A program made the position numbers and the translations under genes. Source: Nissolia schottii (taxonomy: Eukaryota > Streptophyta > Magnoliopsida > Fabales > Fabaceae). Taken from it: a stretch of 64,000 nt of DNA. This document shows, in pieces, positions 47,570 to 59,642 of the stretch (position 1 is its first letter; every line of letters starts with the position of its first letter). Below the pieces are notes generated by a model that did not search any database, was not told the DNA's origin, and worked only from the letters and a program-made list of their open reading frames with translations. Location of the stretch: the NCBI GenBank assembly GCA_003254905.1, contig QANU01047209.1, positions 1,749-65,748 on the forward strand, given 5' to 3'.

Positions 47570-49246
47570 GCCAGCGTGGCAGCGGGAATGCGTTTTTTAG
47601 TCTTTTTTTTAAAACAATTGAGTTTGTGCTTTGGAGCGGGAAATTGTACATTTCAGGAGCTTTGAATTTCCAGGTGCTGCTTACGATTGTCGTTTCACGA
47701 TTTCTCTCCTCTTTTTTCTCTTTTATTATGAAAATAAATAATAAAAATAATTTTAGTCACAATATTTCTCTTTTAGCTTAATTCTTATGTCATAAAAAAT
47801 AATGATTATAGATCTTTAAATTGGAATGTTTTATCACTAAAAAAATATATCTACATATATACATCCAAACATACAAATTTAGTCTCCCCTTGTTCATGGT
47901 CCTAATGTGATTTTGAGTGTGAAATTTAAAAGTAAGTATACGAAATTTAATTCAAATTTTTAGAAATATATTTCAATTTTTTAAAACACCTTATTTAGTT
48001 GAAGGTGTTTTAAAACACATTTTTTAAAACATTTATTTGTATCACTATCACTACTATCGCCAGATCTATGTCATTTTCCTTTCATCGCCCTTTTTTTTTC
48101 CATTTGACATAATATGTGATTTGTTTTTTTCTAATTTGAGCATAAACCTATGGCCACCACTTTGATTTCTTGCCCATTAGAAATCCAATGTTGAATTCCA
48201 CAAAATTATTATTTTTATTAAATTCATACTGCACGACGAACTCAAAAAGACGCAATTCATTAGTTTATGTAGTTCATTCTATTCCATTAATCACATTAGG
48301 GAGAATTCCGATTGAAGATTGAATTGAAGGAAGAGAAATATGTATGGATGAGATCCATGAGGTGGGGATGAGGTGGGGTGCTGGAAATGGATTCTTCTTC
48401 TTCCAGTAATTGAAAGCATAATCTGGAGAGAGAAATGTCAATAATTGAAGAGACATGAATAAGATCAACAGTAGTAACTTGAGCTCAATGAGTAGTTTTG
48501 ATCTGATAGATGCCAAGCCTGAGGAGCATCAATTGTGTGGACCCAAGCAATGCTCGAGTTGCGGACAAGTTTGAAGCCAAATTAGTATGAAAAACAAAGA
48601 TGTTTGTGGATATTTGATGACAGAGGTGGGGGAGATAAAGTGGACGATGAAGGGGATAAGAGGGTGGTGATGGGATATGGAAAGGAAGAAAAAGGGAAGA
48701 ATAGGAAGGATAATTTGGTTTTTTAATAATTATTAGCTTTAATTTTAATAAATAATTATAATATTTAATAAATGTATAATATTTATTTGAGATTATTATT
48801 AACCATTGATTTAATTTTTTATTTTTTGATTCGAGAATAAAATGTAAAGGACCATTGTTAATCCAAAACATGTCATGGATCAATTTAGCTGGAACAATTG
48901 TTTTAGATTTTTTATTTATAAAACTATTTTAGGGTTTATTACATGGGGCATTAACTTTTTTATGGCTTATAACATAATTGTTGCTCAAAAAATGGTTTGG
49001 ATATGAATTTTACAAATGTATGGGTTGAAAAACTGAAATCGTCATAGCGTAGGATGATTTTAGAATTTTTTTTTTTAAAAAGGGGGCTATTATCGCCACC
49101 CCTAAAGCGATTTCAGTACATCGTAGATTTTATTTTTATTTTTTAAAATGATACTAAAATAGTCATGTTTTGTGGCGATTTTAGTACCGTCACACATACA
49201 ATTGTAAATCTTATATCATATGCATATTATAGGGATTTGTTACATT
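47570..49246. other. Intergenic AT-rich DNA
   Basis: No gene recognised. Minus-strand frames at 48274-48883 are low-complexity and show no domain. 47850-48050 resembles 51080-51180 in short stretches, a dispersed repeat. Confidence 0.45.
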
Positions 49247-50889
49247 TGATAAAATATACTTATAAAAAATTCTTATTACACCTTATTAAGTTGATAAGTA
49301 TTTCGACTTAATATATGCAGGGACTTAATTTTGTGGTTAGTGATCAGTGGACTCATTATGTTTTGTGGTTAATGATTAGTGGACTCATTATGATTGTCTT
49401 GAATTATTGATATATGTTCATGGCTAAGTATCCTCCACTCCGTAATGTAGTGTCGTACTCACTAGGAGCTACAATTTTATTTGGAGCAATGCCTTATCCA
49501 CTAGACTAGCATTACTTTTTGCAACATTTTATGCAATCATATTTATTTATATAATTTTATTATTTAATTTTTTTTAAAGAAACCATAATCTAAAGAGTCC
49601 CTAGGACTCTCCCACGCTCACACTCTAAGCATTTTCCTATTTATTTTTTGTTAGTCAAATGTCATATATTTTGTTTATGATCTTACTATCACATACTAAG
49701 CAAGAGAATTGGTAATATACATAACAAAGTTGAACAAACTTTTTTGGGATATGGACTTTGGTTTCTTAATAATAAAATCAATGGATGAAAATTTGATTTT
49801 CCTCTCACATAAAGAATATTCACGTTGGTCAAACTTGTCTTTTGATTTGTTTCTTCATGGGCCTACCCTAGCAGCTTACAACTTTAGAGTTTCAATTATT
49901 TATTAAAAATGTCTTTTTGATTCATATTGAATTTATACACTCTTGCTTGTTATATAGTAAATGTTATATATTCAGTTAAACTCTCTCCCTTCTTTCAAGA
50001 AATACTTATATATATATATATGTTAGTTTTTTACATTAGAATATTATTATATTAAGAAATTAAGTTATTAACAAAAATAATACTTATGATTATTTTTGAA
50101 AAATTAAAAATTGCATATTTTGTTGTATTTTATTTTAATATTTATTTTTTATTTTTTTATGAAAAAAACAGAGGCAGGTCTATCACTGATATATGACATT
50201 TTACCAACAAAAAACAAAAAGAAAAATGTCAGCAAAGCTCTATCACATTATTCAGATGAGATGAGAATGTGAGTGAAGGAGAGTCCTAGGGACTCTTTAG
50301 ATTAGGGTTTCTTTAAAAAAAATTAAATAATAAAATTATATTAATAAATATGATTGCATAAAATGTTGCAAAAACTAATACTAGTCTAGTGGATAAGGCA
50401 TTGCTCTAAATGGAAGACTCATTGAAGGTAAAATAAGTTTATTTTTTAGTAAACACAAATGAACATTTGTAAGTAAACAGGCCGGCCTGACAGGCTCTAA
50501 GCCAAGTCAGGCATCCAAACTAGTCAGGTCAGGCTAAGAAAATTGGTCTATAACAATTAACAAACCAAGCTCAGGCCAAAAATTAATGAAACAGGTCTGG
50601 CCTGTTAAAAGCTTGGCTTAGTCTAACCTGTTCCCACCCTCACACACCTTACACCTATAATTATTGTCAAAGCTAACTATCTAAACTATCCTTGATATTG
50701 CACGTGGCAGCATTTTATTAGAGGGAAGGGCAAGGGCCACATTTTGGCAATTTGCAGGAATTGAGATATTCTGTCCCATCTTTGTGTCTTATTTTTTATT
50801 CATCCACTCATATATTGACAAGTGCATCATTATAGTGCCCCACCATTTATTCTAGTTAAGACCAACTTTTTTAATCAAACTATTCATAA
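49247..50889 (+). repeat. Duplicated segment, copy 1
   Basis: 49247-49483 and 50638-50889 match, in the same order and orientation, 62236-62421 plus 62992-63045 and 63549-63800. Examples are TTATTACACCTT near 49283 and GCATGTGGCAGC or GCACGTGGCAGC at 50699/63600. Copy 1 is interrupted by the fold-back element at 49484-50406. The unit is not recognised; it may be a diverged non-coding transposon. Confidence 0.7.
49484..50406. mobile_element. Fold-back element with about 145-bp inverted arms
   Basis: 49484-49625 and 50262-50406 are inverted copies, starting GAGCAATGCCTTATCCACTA and including GAGTCCCTAGGACTC. The 635-bp centre is AT-rich and non-coding. A target duplication is not clear. Class is unknown. 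Confidence 0.75.
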
Positions 50890-51005
50890 CTTGGCTATGG
50901 CGGGTGAGTCTCCTAGCGGGGATAACTACGTTCACAAGGTCTCAAATTCGGGACCTTACTTAAGCGATACCAAGCCGCTTACCTCTTGGACTAACCCCTG
51001 TTGAT
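50890..51005 (-). mobile_element. tRNA-derived SINE, partial
   Basis: On the minus strand this matches the head of the SINE at 51857-52044 (TTGGTCCAAGTGG-type box A, GGTCCCGAATTTGAGACC-type box B) with several substitutions. The tail is missing. Confidence 0.75.
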
Positions 51006-51707
51006 AGACATGATAAATTTTTAATGATAGATATCAATTAAAGAATGACTAAGCAATAATAAAATTTATTGCATTAAATTTACCCGTGCTATTCAAATTT
51101 TGAGCGTGAAATTTAAAAGCAAGTACATGGAATTTAATTCAAAATTTTAAGAACACCTTTTTTCTAGTTGGAGATGTTTATTAATTGACTCGGCCTGATA
51201 ATACTCCTGGCAGAAGCTTATTGGACAAAATTCAGTATGTAAACGTTTGACTTGTCAAATTTATGGTTAGATTTCCAATCATCCCCGACTCAAGTAGAAG
51301 TCACATAATTATTTAAATATTATATTTGTAAAATAAATGTTGAAAATTTATTAAAAAAAATACCCTTCAATTAATATATATTATGTAACATAACACATAT
51401 TACACTGTATAGGTACTGGCCCACAAATAGTCCTTAGGAACAATTATTTAATGGTTAATGTGCTATTGTTGTTAATACTCCTTTGTAAATTAAGATTTAG
51501 TGACCATTAATTAAAGCCACCTATTAATTATCCAATAACACTAATTTTTACCTTTCTTTTTTTCATTTTCACCCTCTCACACACCCTTCCCTCAGCTCTC
51601 TTGCACTCTCACTCTCACGCACTCGATCTTTGCCACCGCCATGCTGCTACCGTCGCCACCTCTCCTGCTTTGAAAAACTTCTCAAGGTTGTTCTTTCTCT
51701 CTGTGTG
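51006..51707. other. AT-rich DNA then a CT-rich leader-like patch
   Basis: 51580-51700 is CT-rich (CACTCTCACTCTCACGCACTC), like a plant 5' UTR, followed by a short frame. The family-E LTR interrupts it. It may be the start of a broken gene whose remainder is lost or moved; this is a guess. Confidence 0.35.
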
Positions 51708-53750
51708 TGTAACGACTCAAAAATCATTACTGGCACGCAATGGACTAGTTGCCTTACGGAAACCTCTTAGGAACGCTTTTAAAAAAAATGTACTTTAACT
51801 TTAATTAAAAACAAATAAAACTTTCATTTTCTGAATAAACATAAACTCTTTTATAATTTTTTTTTAGGTTGCCTGCCCGGTATCCAAGGCTTAGCCTTGA
51901 CTAATCCGGGTCGACCCGGGTCGCGCACCTGGCTATGGCGGGTGAGTCTCCCAGCGGGGATAACTGCGTACACAAGGTCTCGAACTCGGGACCTTGCTTA
52001 AGCGATACCAAGCCGCTTACCACTTGGACCAACCCCCGTTGATTATAAACTCTTTTATAATGAACATAAATATGCATGATAAAACACACGACTGGTCCGA
52101 AGATCCTGCCTATATACAATTGGACCACTCTAGACATAACTCGATTACAAAATAAAAATATGACTAATAATTCCTATAGGTGGCTTCACCTCAAGGTGAA
52201 CTATTGACTCTTGAATTCTGATGTTGTTGCATTGACCATAAACTTCATGTTTTGTTACGCTGTTTCGTAACCTGTAACTGGAAGGGGAGGTTGAGGGGTG
52301 AGAACTCTGGGAAGAGTCTCATCGAATGTTCGTCCGCACGGTGATATGGGACACTTCAAAAATATGACATGCAGATGCAATATATAATATATAACAAGCA
52401 TAAAACATTTCTATAATAATAAATAGTACATAAAGCATTTGGAAACATAATTTAGTTGGGAGTTTTCTAGATAAACGGTTCTATCATTACGGTTTTGCTT
52501 ATGACGCACTACCCAAGTGTCTAAGCCAAGATAGTTGGGGATACACTACCCGAGACCATATATTCCTAATAGTTAGTCTTGATGCACTACTCAGGTATCT
52601 AGGCCAGGATAGTTAGTGATACACTACCCAATACCATAAATTCCTAATAGTTAGTCCTGAGTTGTATGATACATGACACTGAGCATCACGGGCTCCCATG
52701 TCTGGCTTTACACTCTGTCCCTAAATCTACATGAATCATATTCTACTTTACGATTGTACAAGATATACCAATGTCAACATCGACTGTCGCCAACTTATAA
52801 TTCCATCATAGATGTAACTTCCATGAAACCAGTTTAAATACATAACATAATATGATCATAATAACATAATTTTTTTTATCTAATATTGATAACATAACAT
52901 GACTTAATTTTATTAAATGTTTTATCTTGGAAAAATATAGGTAGACTAAGATCTCATACTTAGGGAGGTTCTCAGGTAAGAGAAGTGCGTCACAATGGAC
53001 AACTTAAATACCAAGTCTTGTCCTAGAACCTTTCCTTAACAAAAATCTTCTCCCACCAAAATATTTCATTAACCAAAATTTTTTGTTAAAGGTTTCTACT
53101 AAGTCTAACCAAACAATTCTAAGCATATGAATATTTATATCACTTAATATTAATCATACTTACGCAACAAGACTTTATTTAATTCAATAAAATAAGTGAT
53201 CTCATGTAGTTCTAAAAGGTTTTATAACTTTCTAAAATAGTTTCATAAATATTTCATAAATAGCTACGTTCATAAGTAGTGAAGGTTTCTAAAATAAATC
53301 ATTATTTTCTTAATTAAGGAAAATAATAAATAATAACTAATTTCATAATTAATTAAAATAAAACATTAAGTTCTACCTCTTAGGATTTTATAAACATGCA
53401 TAAATAAAATAATTCTAAAAATAATAAATAATAAATAACTTTTAAAATAAATACATGGTCTAAATAGGCCGTAAAGAAAGTCATTCATTTGAAAACGTTG
53501 ACCATTAAAGAGCACTAAGCTGGGAGAAAAGAAATGGAAAGAACTGGAGCAAAACGTCTCACAAAAGTGAAACCTCTCAAGCTCTTGAGTGAATTAACAA
53601 GTCTAAATACTCATGAGAAGCTTTTACATATAGGGGGAGAAGGAGATCCCCTTCTATTTCTACTACCGATGTGAGACTAATTTCTGCACCGCTGCACCAC
53701 TGCAGTGCGCCAACTTTACTTTTTTTCTGTTTTCTCTAAAGGTCATCACA
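51708..53750 (+). mobile_element. Probable solo LTR, family E
   Basis: Starts TGTAACGACTC and ends about GGTCATCACA. A diverged inverted copy of its first part lies at 4925-5553. No clear target duplication is seen, so boundaries are provisional. It contains a later SINE insertion. Confidence 0.5.
51857..52044 (-). mobile_element. tRNA-derived SINE with 16-bp target duplication
   Basis: 188 bp on the minus strand: tRNA-like head with box A (TGGTCCAAGTGG) and box B (GAGTTCGAGACC), a body ending GGGCAGGCAACC, and a 3' A tail (seen as T at 51857-51865). The perfect 16-bp duplication ATAAACTCTTTTATAA flanks it (51841-51856 and 52045-52060). Internal RNA polymerase III promoter type. It looks recent. 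Confidence 0.95.
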
Positions 53751-54340
53751 CTCCCGATCTCTCTCTCGAGAAAGGGACCGTGAGCAATTGTGAAAAGCTT
53801 CATTTGTTTATGCAGTCACTGTTAATTATTTTTGCGTGATGAATGGTGATGATCATTGAGATTTGGCTTAATTTTCATTTTCTAATTTTATTATTTCCTT
53901 CATAGTGCCGATCCTATCAATTTTGTTTCCTTCTTGTAAAAACTAAATGGAATGGTGAAACACTAGTTAAATTGGACACATAATTACTGTATGCAATAAT
54001 TGGTTACCTGTGTAAAATGTTGCATTCACTAGCTCTAAGCCCTATTCGTAGATTATCACAGTGAATTGCTATGTGCAAACTGCAGAGCAACTAAGTAATA
54101 AACTTGTTTTGCTAAGATTGTATGTTTTGTTTTGTTTATGGTTGATGAAAATAGTGAGTTTGATTGATTAAATCTGTTGGAAGTAATTTCTTAGTGGAAT
54201 GGCGTTTGCAAATGCTTTTTATTCTCGGGCTTGCCTTTGCTAATGGGGTAATTTGGATGAATTTGAAGAATTTGATGTGTTTGGGTTGCTAGTGATAACT
54301 GCATTGTGATATCAGAGCAGAAAACACTGAAGAATGTGTT
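53751..54340. other. Unassigned DNA between two retroelements
   Basis: Non-coding, intron-like AT-rich sequence. It may be the interior of the same broken locus as 51580-51700 and 58786-60133, but nothing proves it. Confidence 0.35.
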
Positions 54341-54345
54341 GTGTG

Positions 54346-54549
54346 TGTTGAAATCCATGGTATCAAGAGAGAAAAGAGAGAAAAATGAAACTGAATAGAA
54401 TTGATTGAATGAAAGTTGTGTTGAATTACAAGTGATGTAGCCTATATATAGGCTTATGATGACAACTATCCATTAGCTAATCTACTAGCTAATCCTAACT
54501 AACTCATTACCATAACAACTATCAACTATATCATCTATATATTCTAATA
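54346..54549 (-). repeat. 3' LTR of the small retroelement
   Basis: 204 bp; differs from the other LTR at only a handful of positions. A run of six G on the minus strand (54550-54555) adjoins it as the polypurine tract. Confidence 0.9.
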
Positions 54550-55289
54550 CCCCCCGCAAGCTGGACCATGTGCACTAACATGTCCAGCTTGGAAACAACG
54601 ATACAAGTTAAAATCAAAGAGCAACACAATGCTAAGAAAATGATTGAAAACCAGTAGCAACCACAGAAGTTCCTAGTTCCTGGAAGTCTTCGACTTTCAC
54701 TGAAGCCCCTTCGACCTTCCTCCAACGTCTCAACGGCACCGGTTGCAAACGGTTTCAACACAGGAACAATGATCAAATGCCATCACAGGCAAAACACATG
54801 GCAAAAGCAAATGGTCCCATCATATCCAAAGCGTAACCACCCACTCGGCAGAAGCAAACAAAGCTCAATTATCAAGTGCAGAAGCTGAAATTCAACACAT
54901 AACCACCCAAGATAAGAGCAAATACAAAGCCATAAGGCTAACAGAATATGAACCAATGCTTAGCCATGTCATACACTGATCTAAATCAAAGCCACACAAG
55001 GCTAACAAAGCAGAAGTTTGTAGGCTAACAAAGTCTGAAAACACGGCTAGAATGAAACAATCTACCAATAAGAGAACTTCAATCTTCAACTTGAGCACCA
55101 GTCAATCAAAGAAAATAAGCTAACAAAAACTTATCTTGCTAAAGCAAACACAAATCCTCCATAGGAGAAACAGAAGTGAAGATGAGCCAGAATCCAACAG
55201 CACCAAAACCAGCTCCATCAACAGTATTTCATCATCCAATGGTTGACAAAATGTTACACCAAATCAATCAAACAGGGACATGTGCAGGT

Positions 55290-56865
55290 TGATAAAAGCC
55301 TATTTGACCACTTTCTCCGATCTCGACACAGCTTAGGTTTTGTCACAACTGTGCCAAGCTCGTAGAAAGCTTATATGCGCTTTGTCATTCAAATTAAATA
55401 TATACCTACTTTACGGCTTTCAGATCCACAAGGGATCCAATTGCAGTATAGTCGGGTATAGTCGAATCCACAGAGAGTTGCAAAAATACCATTCTTGAGT
55501 TTAGTTAATTAAACAATGGAGTGAAGGATTTGATAGATTGATTTACTAAACTAAATAAGTAAATAAACAACATAAAAGTAAATAGGAAACAAATCAGAGG
55601 TAGTTCCGGAGCTTGTTGGGAATTTTAATCAAATCATAGTTTCATGCATCTAGTTACTTATTACATAGAATTATCATTTCATTGATTGCCTGCCACCAGA
55701 TCTTATCTTTTACATTGCTTTCGCATATGAAAAGATCACAGGTTTCCTTTGTTAGATTTGTTAATCTCTTACACAAACCTTAACAGAGTACGCCAAAATT
55801 ATTCCAGATGTTAAAACGGCTAACTTTTAGTCCCATTACAGCGACAAGGTTAGATGAAGGATTTAGATCCGACTCTAATGATTGTAACTATTCGTTCACA
55901 ACGTTCAAGTCTTGAATCTAGCTTAGCGTAGCGGATTAATCTTAACTTGGTTACAACTTAATTAATATAACTCTCGTTCATACAACTAAGTCTCAAGCCA
56001 AGATCAAAACACTAAACAAAAACTAGCATAAGCAAATCATAAGAAATAGGTAGATTCATATGCAATAGTTACATAGATACAAGCAAACTACAATAATAAC
56101 CAAAATCCCAACAAAAAGAGGATTAGGAATCCATCTGACAAGAGTATCTCGGAGGCAAGGTTTGGACGCTTACCATGACACGTACTCACGCCGTCATGAC
56201 AGCGGCTTCGCCAAGCTTCCTTGATTCCCCCGACTCCTTCACAAGCCTCCTCTTTGTTCCTAACCTAAACTAAGCTTTGAAGTACAAGAAAATGTGTAAA
56301 AAAATGAATTGGGGGGGGGGGGAGGATTGAATGATTTGAAGATGCCTTCGAATGTGGCACGACCTCTTTTATTTATAGGCGAAAATTGGGGTCCTTCGCT
56401 CAGCGGTTGAGGTACTTTCGCTGAGCGCTTCAGGCCTTATCGCTGAGCGGTGCAATCATTATACGCGGCTTCATAAATGCGCCAGCAGCTTTTGCAAGGG
56501 CGGCGCCGCAATCCAGCTGGCGCGAGCCTGGGGCATTTAATGCGCCGGCTGCAAGTGGCTCGAAAGGTACATCCGCTGAGTGGCCAGGGTGATATCGCTA
56601 AGCGGCCTTTGTCCCTTGTGCGCTGAGGGGGCCTTTGATACCGCTGAGCGGTCCTTTACAGATTTCCTCTTTTAAGCTCTTTTTCACTTTTGCCCTTTTG
56701 CTCCATTCTTTATGGGATTATTCTTCAATTAATCTGCTTGCATCTATCTTCCAAAATATATTTAAAATCATACAAAAATGGGGAACTCATTAGATAATTC
56801 TTTAAAACTTATGCAAATAAGTGCCTTTTTAATAGGTCAAATTTGCGTAATCTGGGCACTTATCA
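55290..56865 (-). mobile_element. Solo LTR, family C (gypsy type)
   Basis: On the minus strand it runs from TGATAAGTGCCCAG (56865) to GGCTTTTATCA (55290). The perfect duplication CAGGT flanks it (55285-55289 and 56866-56870). The GATTCGACTATACCCG-like segment near its 3' end is like that of Athila/Tat LTRs, so the class is inferred. It inserted into the small retroelement after that element arrived. A run of twelve G lies at 56311-56322. Confidence 0.9.
56395..56660. repeat. Array of CCGCTGAGCGG-type palindromic motifs
   Basis: Seven copies or variants of CGCTGAGCGG / CGCTCAGCGG, spaced 25-110 bp apart, in the family-C solo LTR. Substituted variants include CCGCTGAGTGG and CGCTAAGCGG. Confidence 0.85.
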
Positions 56866-57067
56866 CAGGTCCAATAACCTTTGTTCATTACAAGTTTGCA
56901 GAAGCACATGCTTAACAAGCCGCAACACAAACTGCATCCAAAACATTACCTCCTTATTGACACCTTCTGTGCATCATCAAAATAAATCTGAATCATCGAA
57001 ATAGAGAGAAAAGCAGCAAGCGAAGCAAGAACCAAAATCAACAAACACTGCAAATTGAAGCAACAAG

Positions 57068-57220
57068 CCGCGAGACGACTTCATCCGGCAGCTCGTTGCC
57101 GATCTCGGTTCCGATGAGCAGAAGCAGGCCGCTATGGAGATCCGACTACTCGCCAAGAACAAGCCGGAGAATCGCGTCAACGGAGGACGTGGTCACGACC
57201 TCACCGAGCTCAACTGGTAG
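57068..57220 (+). pseudogene. Fragment of a U-box/ARM E3 ligase gene (PUB4-like)
   Basis: The plus-strand frame reads DDFIRQLVADLGSDEQKQAA, then MEIRLLAKNKPENRV, and reaches a stop at 57218. This matches the first ARM repeat of plant U-box proteins (the MEIRLLAKNKPENR motif) and then loses similarity. It has no U-box and no further ARM repeats. It lies in antisense inside the small retroelement, so it was presumably captured from a host transcript or locus. Not a functional protein. Confidence 0.75.
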
Positions 57221-57970
57221 GAGTGCTGCGTCACCTTGTTGTAGCAACTCAGCAGCGACAATGACAACCACGACAGAAACAAGATCTGAGTCACAACCAC
57301 GGCAGAAATCAGATCTGCGTCACCTCGTTGCAGAAACACAGCAGCGGCAACAACAACGGCAAAGGCGCGTACAGGCTCTTTCTTCCACCACCGCAGCCGT
57401 CACCACGTCTCGGTAGCGGCAACAACAACAGCGGAATCCAGATCTGGAAGCCGCCTTCGCGTCGACCTGATGGACCTGCTCCCGTTCACCGCCAGCGATC
57501 GCTGCCACCAGAGAGAAGGTTCCTCTCCTCCACCGCAACTGGTAGTCCTTCACGCGCTCCAGCTTCAGCTTCAAGCAAATTTACAAGATTAAGGAAGCAG
57601 CAGTGAACGAGGAGGAAAAGATCGCTTGGAGAAAAGAGAGATTCTCTGACAATCTGAAGAGGAATCGCAACCAGCTGAATAGATTGGGAGCGTTTGGCTG
57701 CAAAGAAAATCGCCGAGAAAGAAAAAATCGAGAAAATGGCTGCGTCGAGAAAAAAAGATTGAAAAAAAAATTGAAGCAAAGAGAGAGGAAGAATTCGGAA
57801 AGAAAAGAGAGGAAAATGCTGATTTGTGTTTTTCTTGGGAGAAAATAAAAGAAAAATGAAGAAAAATGGAAGAGCACAGTGTTTTGGGAAGCAAGGAAAT
57901 GAGAGAACGAAGAGAGAAAAAAAACGAAAAAGAAAAAAATGATGTGCGGAAGCTTTAAGGTGGATGCCAT

Positions 57971-57983
57971 GGCTCTGAAACCA
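57971..57983 (-). other. Primer binding site of the small retroelement
   Basis: On the minus strand TGGTTTCAGAGCC abuts the LTR, one base off the initiator-Met type TGGTATCAGAGC. Confidence 0.85.
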
Positions 57984-58187
57984 TGTTAAAATCCATGGTA
58001 TCAGGAGAGAAAAGAGAGAAAAATGAAACTGAATAGAATTGATTGAATGAAAATTGTGTTGAATTACAAGTGATGTAGTCTATATATAAACTTATGATGA
58101 CGACTATCCATTAGCTAATCTACTAGCTAATCCTAATTAACTCATTACCATAACAACTATCAGCTATATCATCTATATATTCTAATA
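57984..58187 (-). repeat. 5' LTR of the small retroelement
   Basis: 204 bp, nearly identical to 54346-54549. Confidence 0.9.
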
Positions 58188-58199
58188 GTGTGAGTACTA

Positions 58200-58785
58200 C
58201 ATGGTTGTTAAACTCTCGAGTTAACTATTAAACTCTTACGAGTTTACGATTTTACTACACAAAAACGAGTTAACACTTATGTAAACTCTTTTTTGGTAAA
58301 CTCGTACGAGTTTAAGTAAACTCTCAATTCTACTAGCGAGTTCACGAGTTAAAATCTACCTACGAGTTTACGAGTTTACCTCAAAATGTACAAATTTGTT
58401 AACTTTGTTAGATACTTACCTAACTTTGTTTATATTAGATAATGTATATTGAGTTTATTTTGTTAATTTCATATATTTATCATAATTGAGCTATGTTTTA
58501 TTGAACTATAAAATAATACATATACTGAATAAAGTATGACATAACCACTAAGTGTCATGCATTAACGTGTATTTTATGATATGTCTTTCATTAATTTAAT
58601 TTAAAGTTAACATTATTCAATTTCAATTATAAATACATTACTTAATTAAGTTTAGTTCCTAATTATATTGCTTATAACATATTTTTTTACGTATGTAAAC
58701 TCATACGAGTTTACGAGTCGAGTTTACGATCCGAGTTTGCTGAGACTCCACGAGTTTACTTAAACTCTCGAGTTTGACAACCTTG
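58200..58785. mobile_element. MITE, copy 1 (AACTCGAGTTT-rich ends)
   Basis: 586 bp with inverted tips (CATGGTTGTTAAACTC and its near complement at the right) and many ACTCGTACGAGTTTA-type inner repeats. GTACTA flanks both sides (58194-58199, 58786-58791). A second copy in reverse orientation is at 62422-62991. No coding capacity. Confidence 0.8.
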
Positions 58786-58956
58786 GTACTAATAGCTCGT
58801 TCCTCTTTCATTAATTTTTTTTTTGTTTGTGTGATTCGTTGGCTGATTATTATTAATTTTGTTTTTGGAATCGCTAGCATGTTTAATTCAATGCTTAGGT
58901 GCAATTTTGATATAAAAGGATTGAGGTTGTGATTGAATGTCATTTTCTTCTTTCAG

Positions 58957-59101
58957 GTTTGATATGTATTTCAGGAAGAATCCGTTTGGTGAATAGTACA
59001 CTATATTCGCTGGGTTGGAAGAATGTGCGAGGTTAATTTCCAATGACAAGCTCTCTGAGGCTGAAATTGATTTTATCAGGCAAACTTTATCTGTTTCTGA
59101 G
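58957..59101 (+). pseudogene. Nicotinate phosphoribosyltransferase exon fragment
   Basis: A 145-bp exon bounded by TTTCAG and GAG/GTAAC reads MYFRKNPFGE, a stop, then YTIFAGLEECARLI and KLSEAEIDFIRQTL. This is the N-terminal region of plant nicotinate phosphoribosyltransferase, an NAD-salvage enzyme. A stop (58993-58995) falls in the conserved PFGGEYT site. No other exon of this gene follows, so it is a dead fragment. Confidence 0.75.
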
Positions 59102-59642
59102 GTAACTTTTTTTTTTTTTTTCTGGTCTTTGTAACAGCTATGATATTATTGTTTCATAATGTGGTGGTTACTGGTTAGGGTAGGCTAATTTTAAGTCCGC
59201 CAAAGAATTAAAGTTTTCTCTGTAGTGAATTCGAGTCGTGCACATTTTCAATAGTAGGAAATTATGAAGTTGTGACCAATGCATAAAATAAGATTGTAGC
59301 ACTTGAGGAGAATTAAGAAAAATAGCAACAGATAGATTATAGTTGTCTGGAATGTGCAACCTTGATATGATGTCTACTTATTAATTTCAGTTTTTTCTAT
59401 AGACCTTGACAAAAATGTACTTTGCTTATATCCCGAGATAACAAACAAGTGCCAACAGAGTTTGAGAGTGTTTCTTAATGAAATTGTGAAAGCACAGTGT
59501 AGTTGATGCTTTGATTTAGTAATTATGGTATGTAGAAGCAACTCCTTAAATAACAACAATATTAGTGTAACTCCTTAGATGCTTTATAGTGAAATATGTG
59601 GCTTTCTGGTTTACATCAATGTTTGGGTTTGATTTGGCACAG

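Larger units (their letters stand above)
54346..58187 (-). mobile_element. Small non-autonomous LTR retroelement with captured gene fragment
   Basis: Two 204-bp LTRs (54346-54549 and 57984-58187) in direct orientation, nearly identical. The perfect target duplication GTGTG lies at 54341-54345 and 58188-58192. On the minus strand a primer site follows the first LTR and a G-rich tract precedes the second. Without the nested solo LTR the element is about 2.26 kb and encodes no gag or pol. It carries a U-box/ARM gene fragment in antisense orientation. LTRs start TATTAGAATA rather than TG, a small deviation. Confidence 0.9.

Noticed and set aside
57320..57970. Several long frames with Ser/Arg or Phe/Leu bias
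   Set aside because: Low-complexity AG-rich or CAG-like DNA in a non-autonomous retroelement; frames on both strands are equally open.
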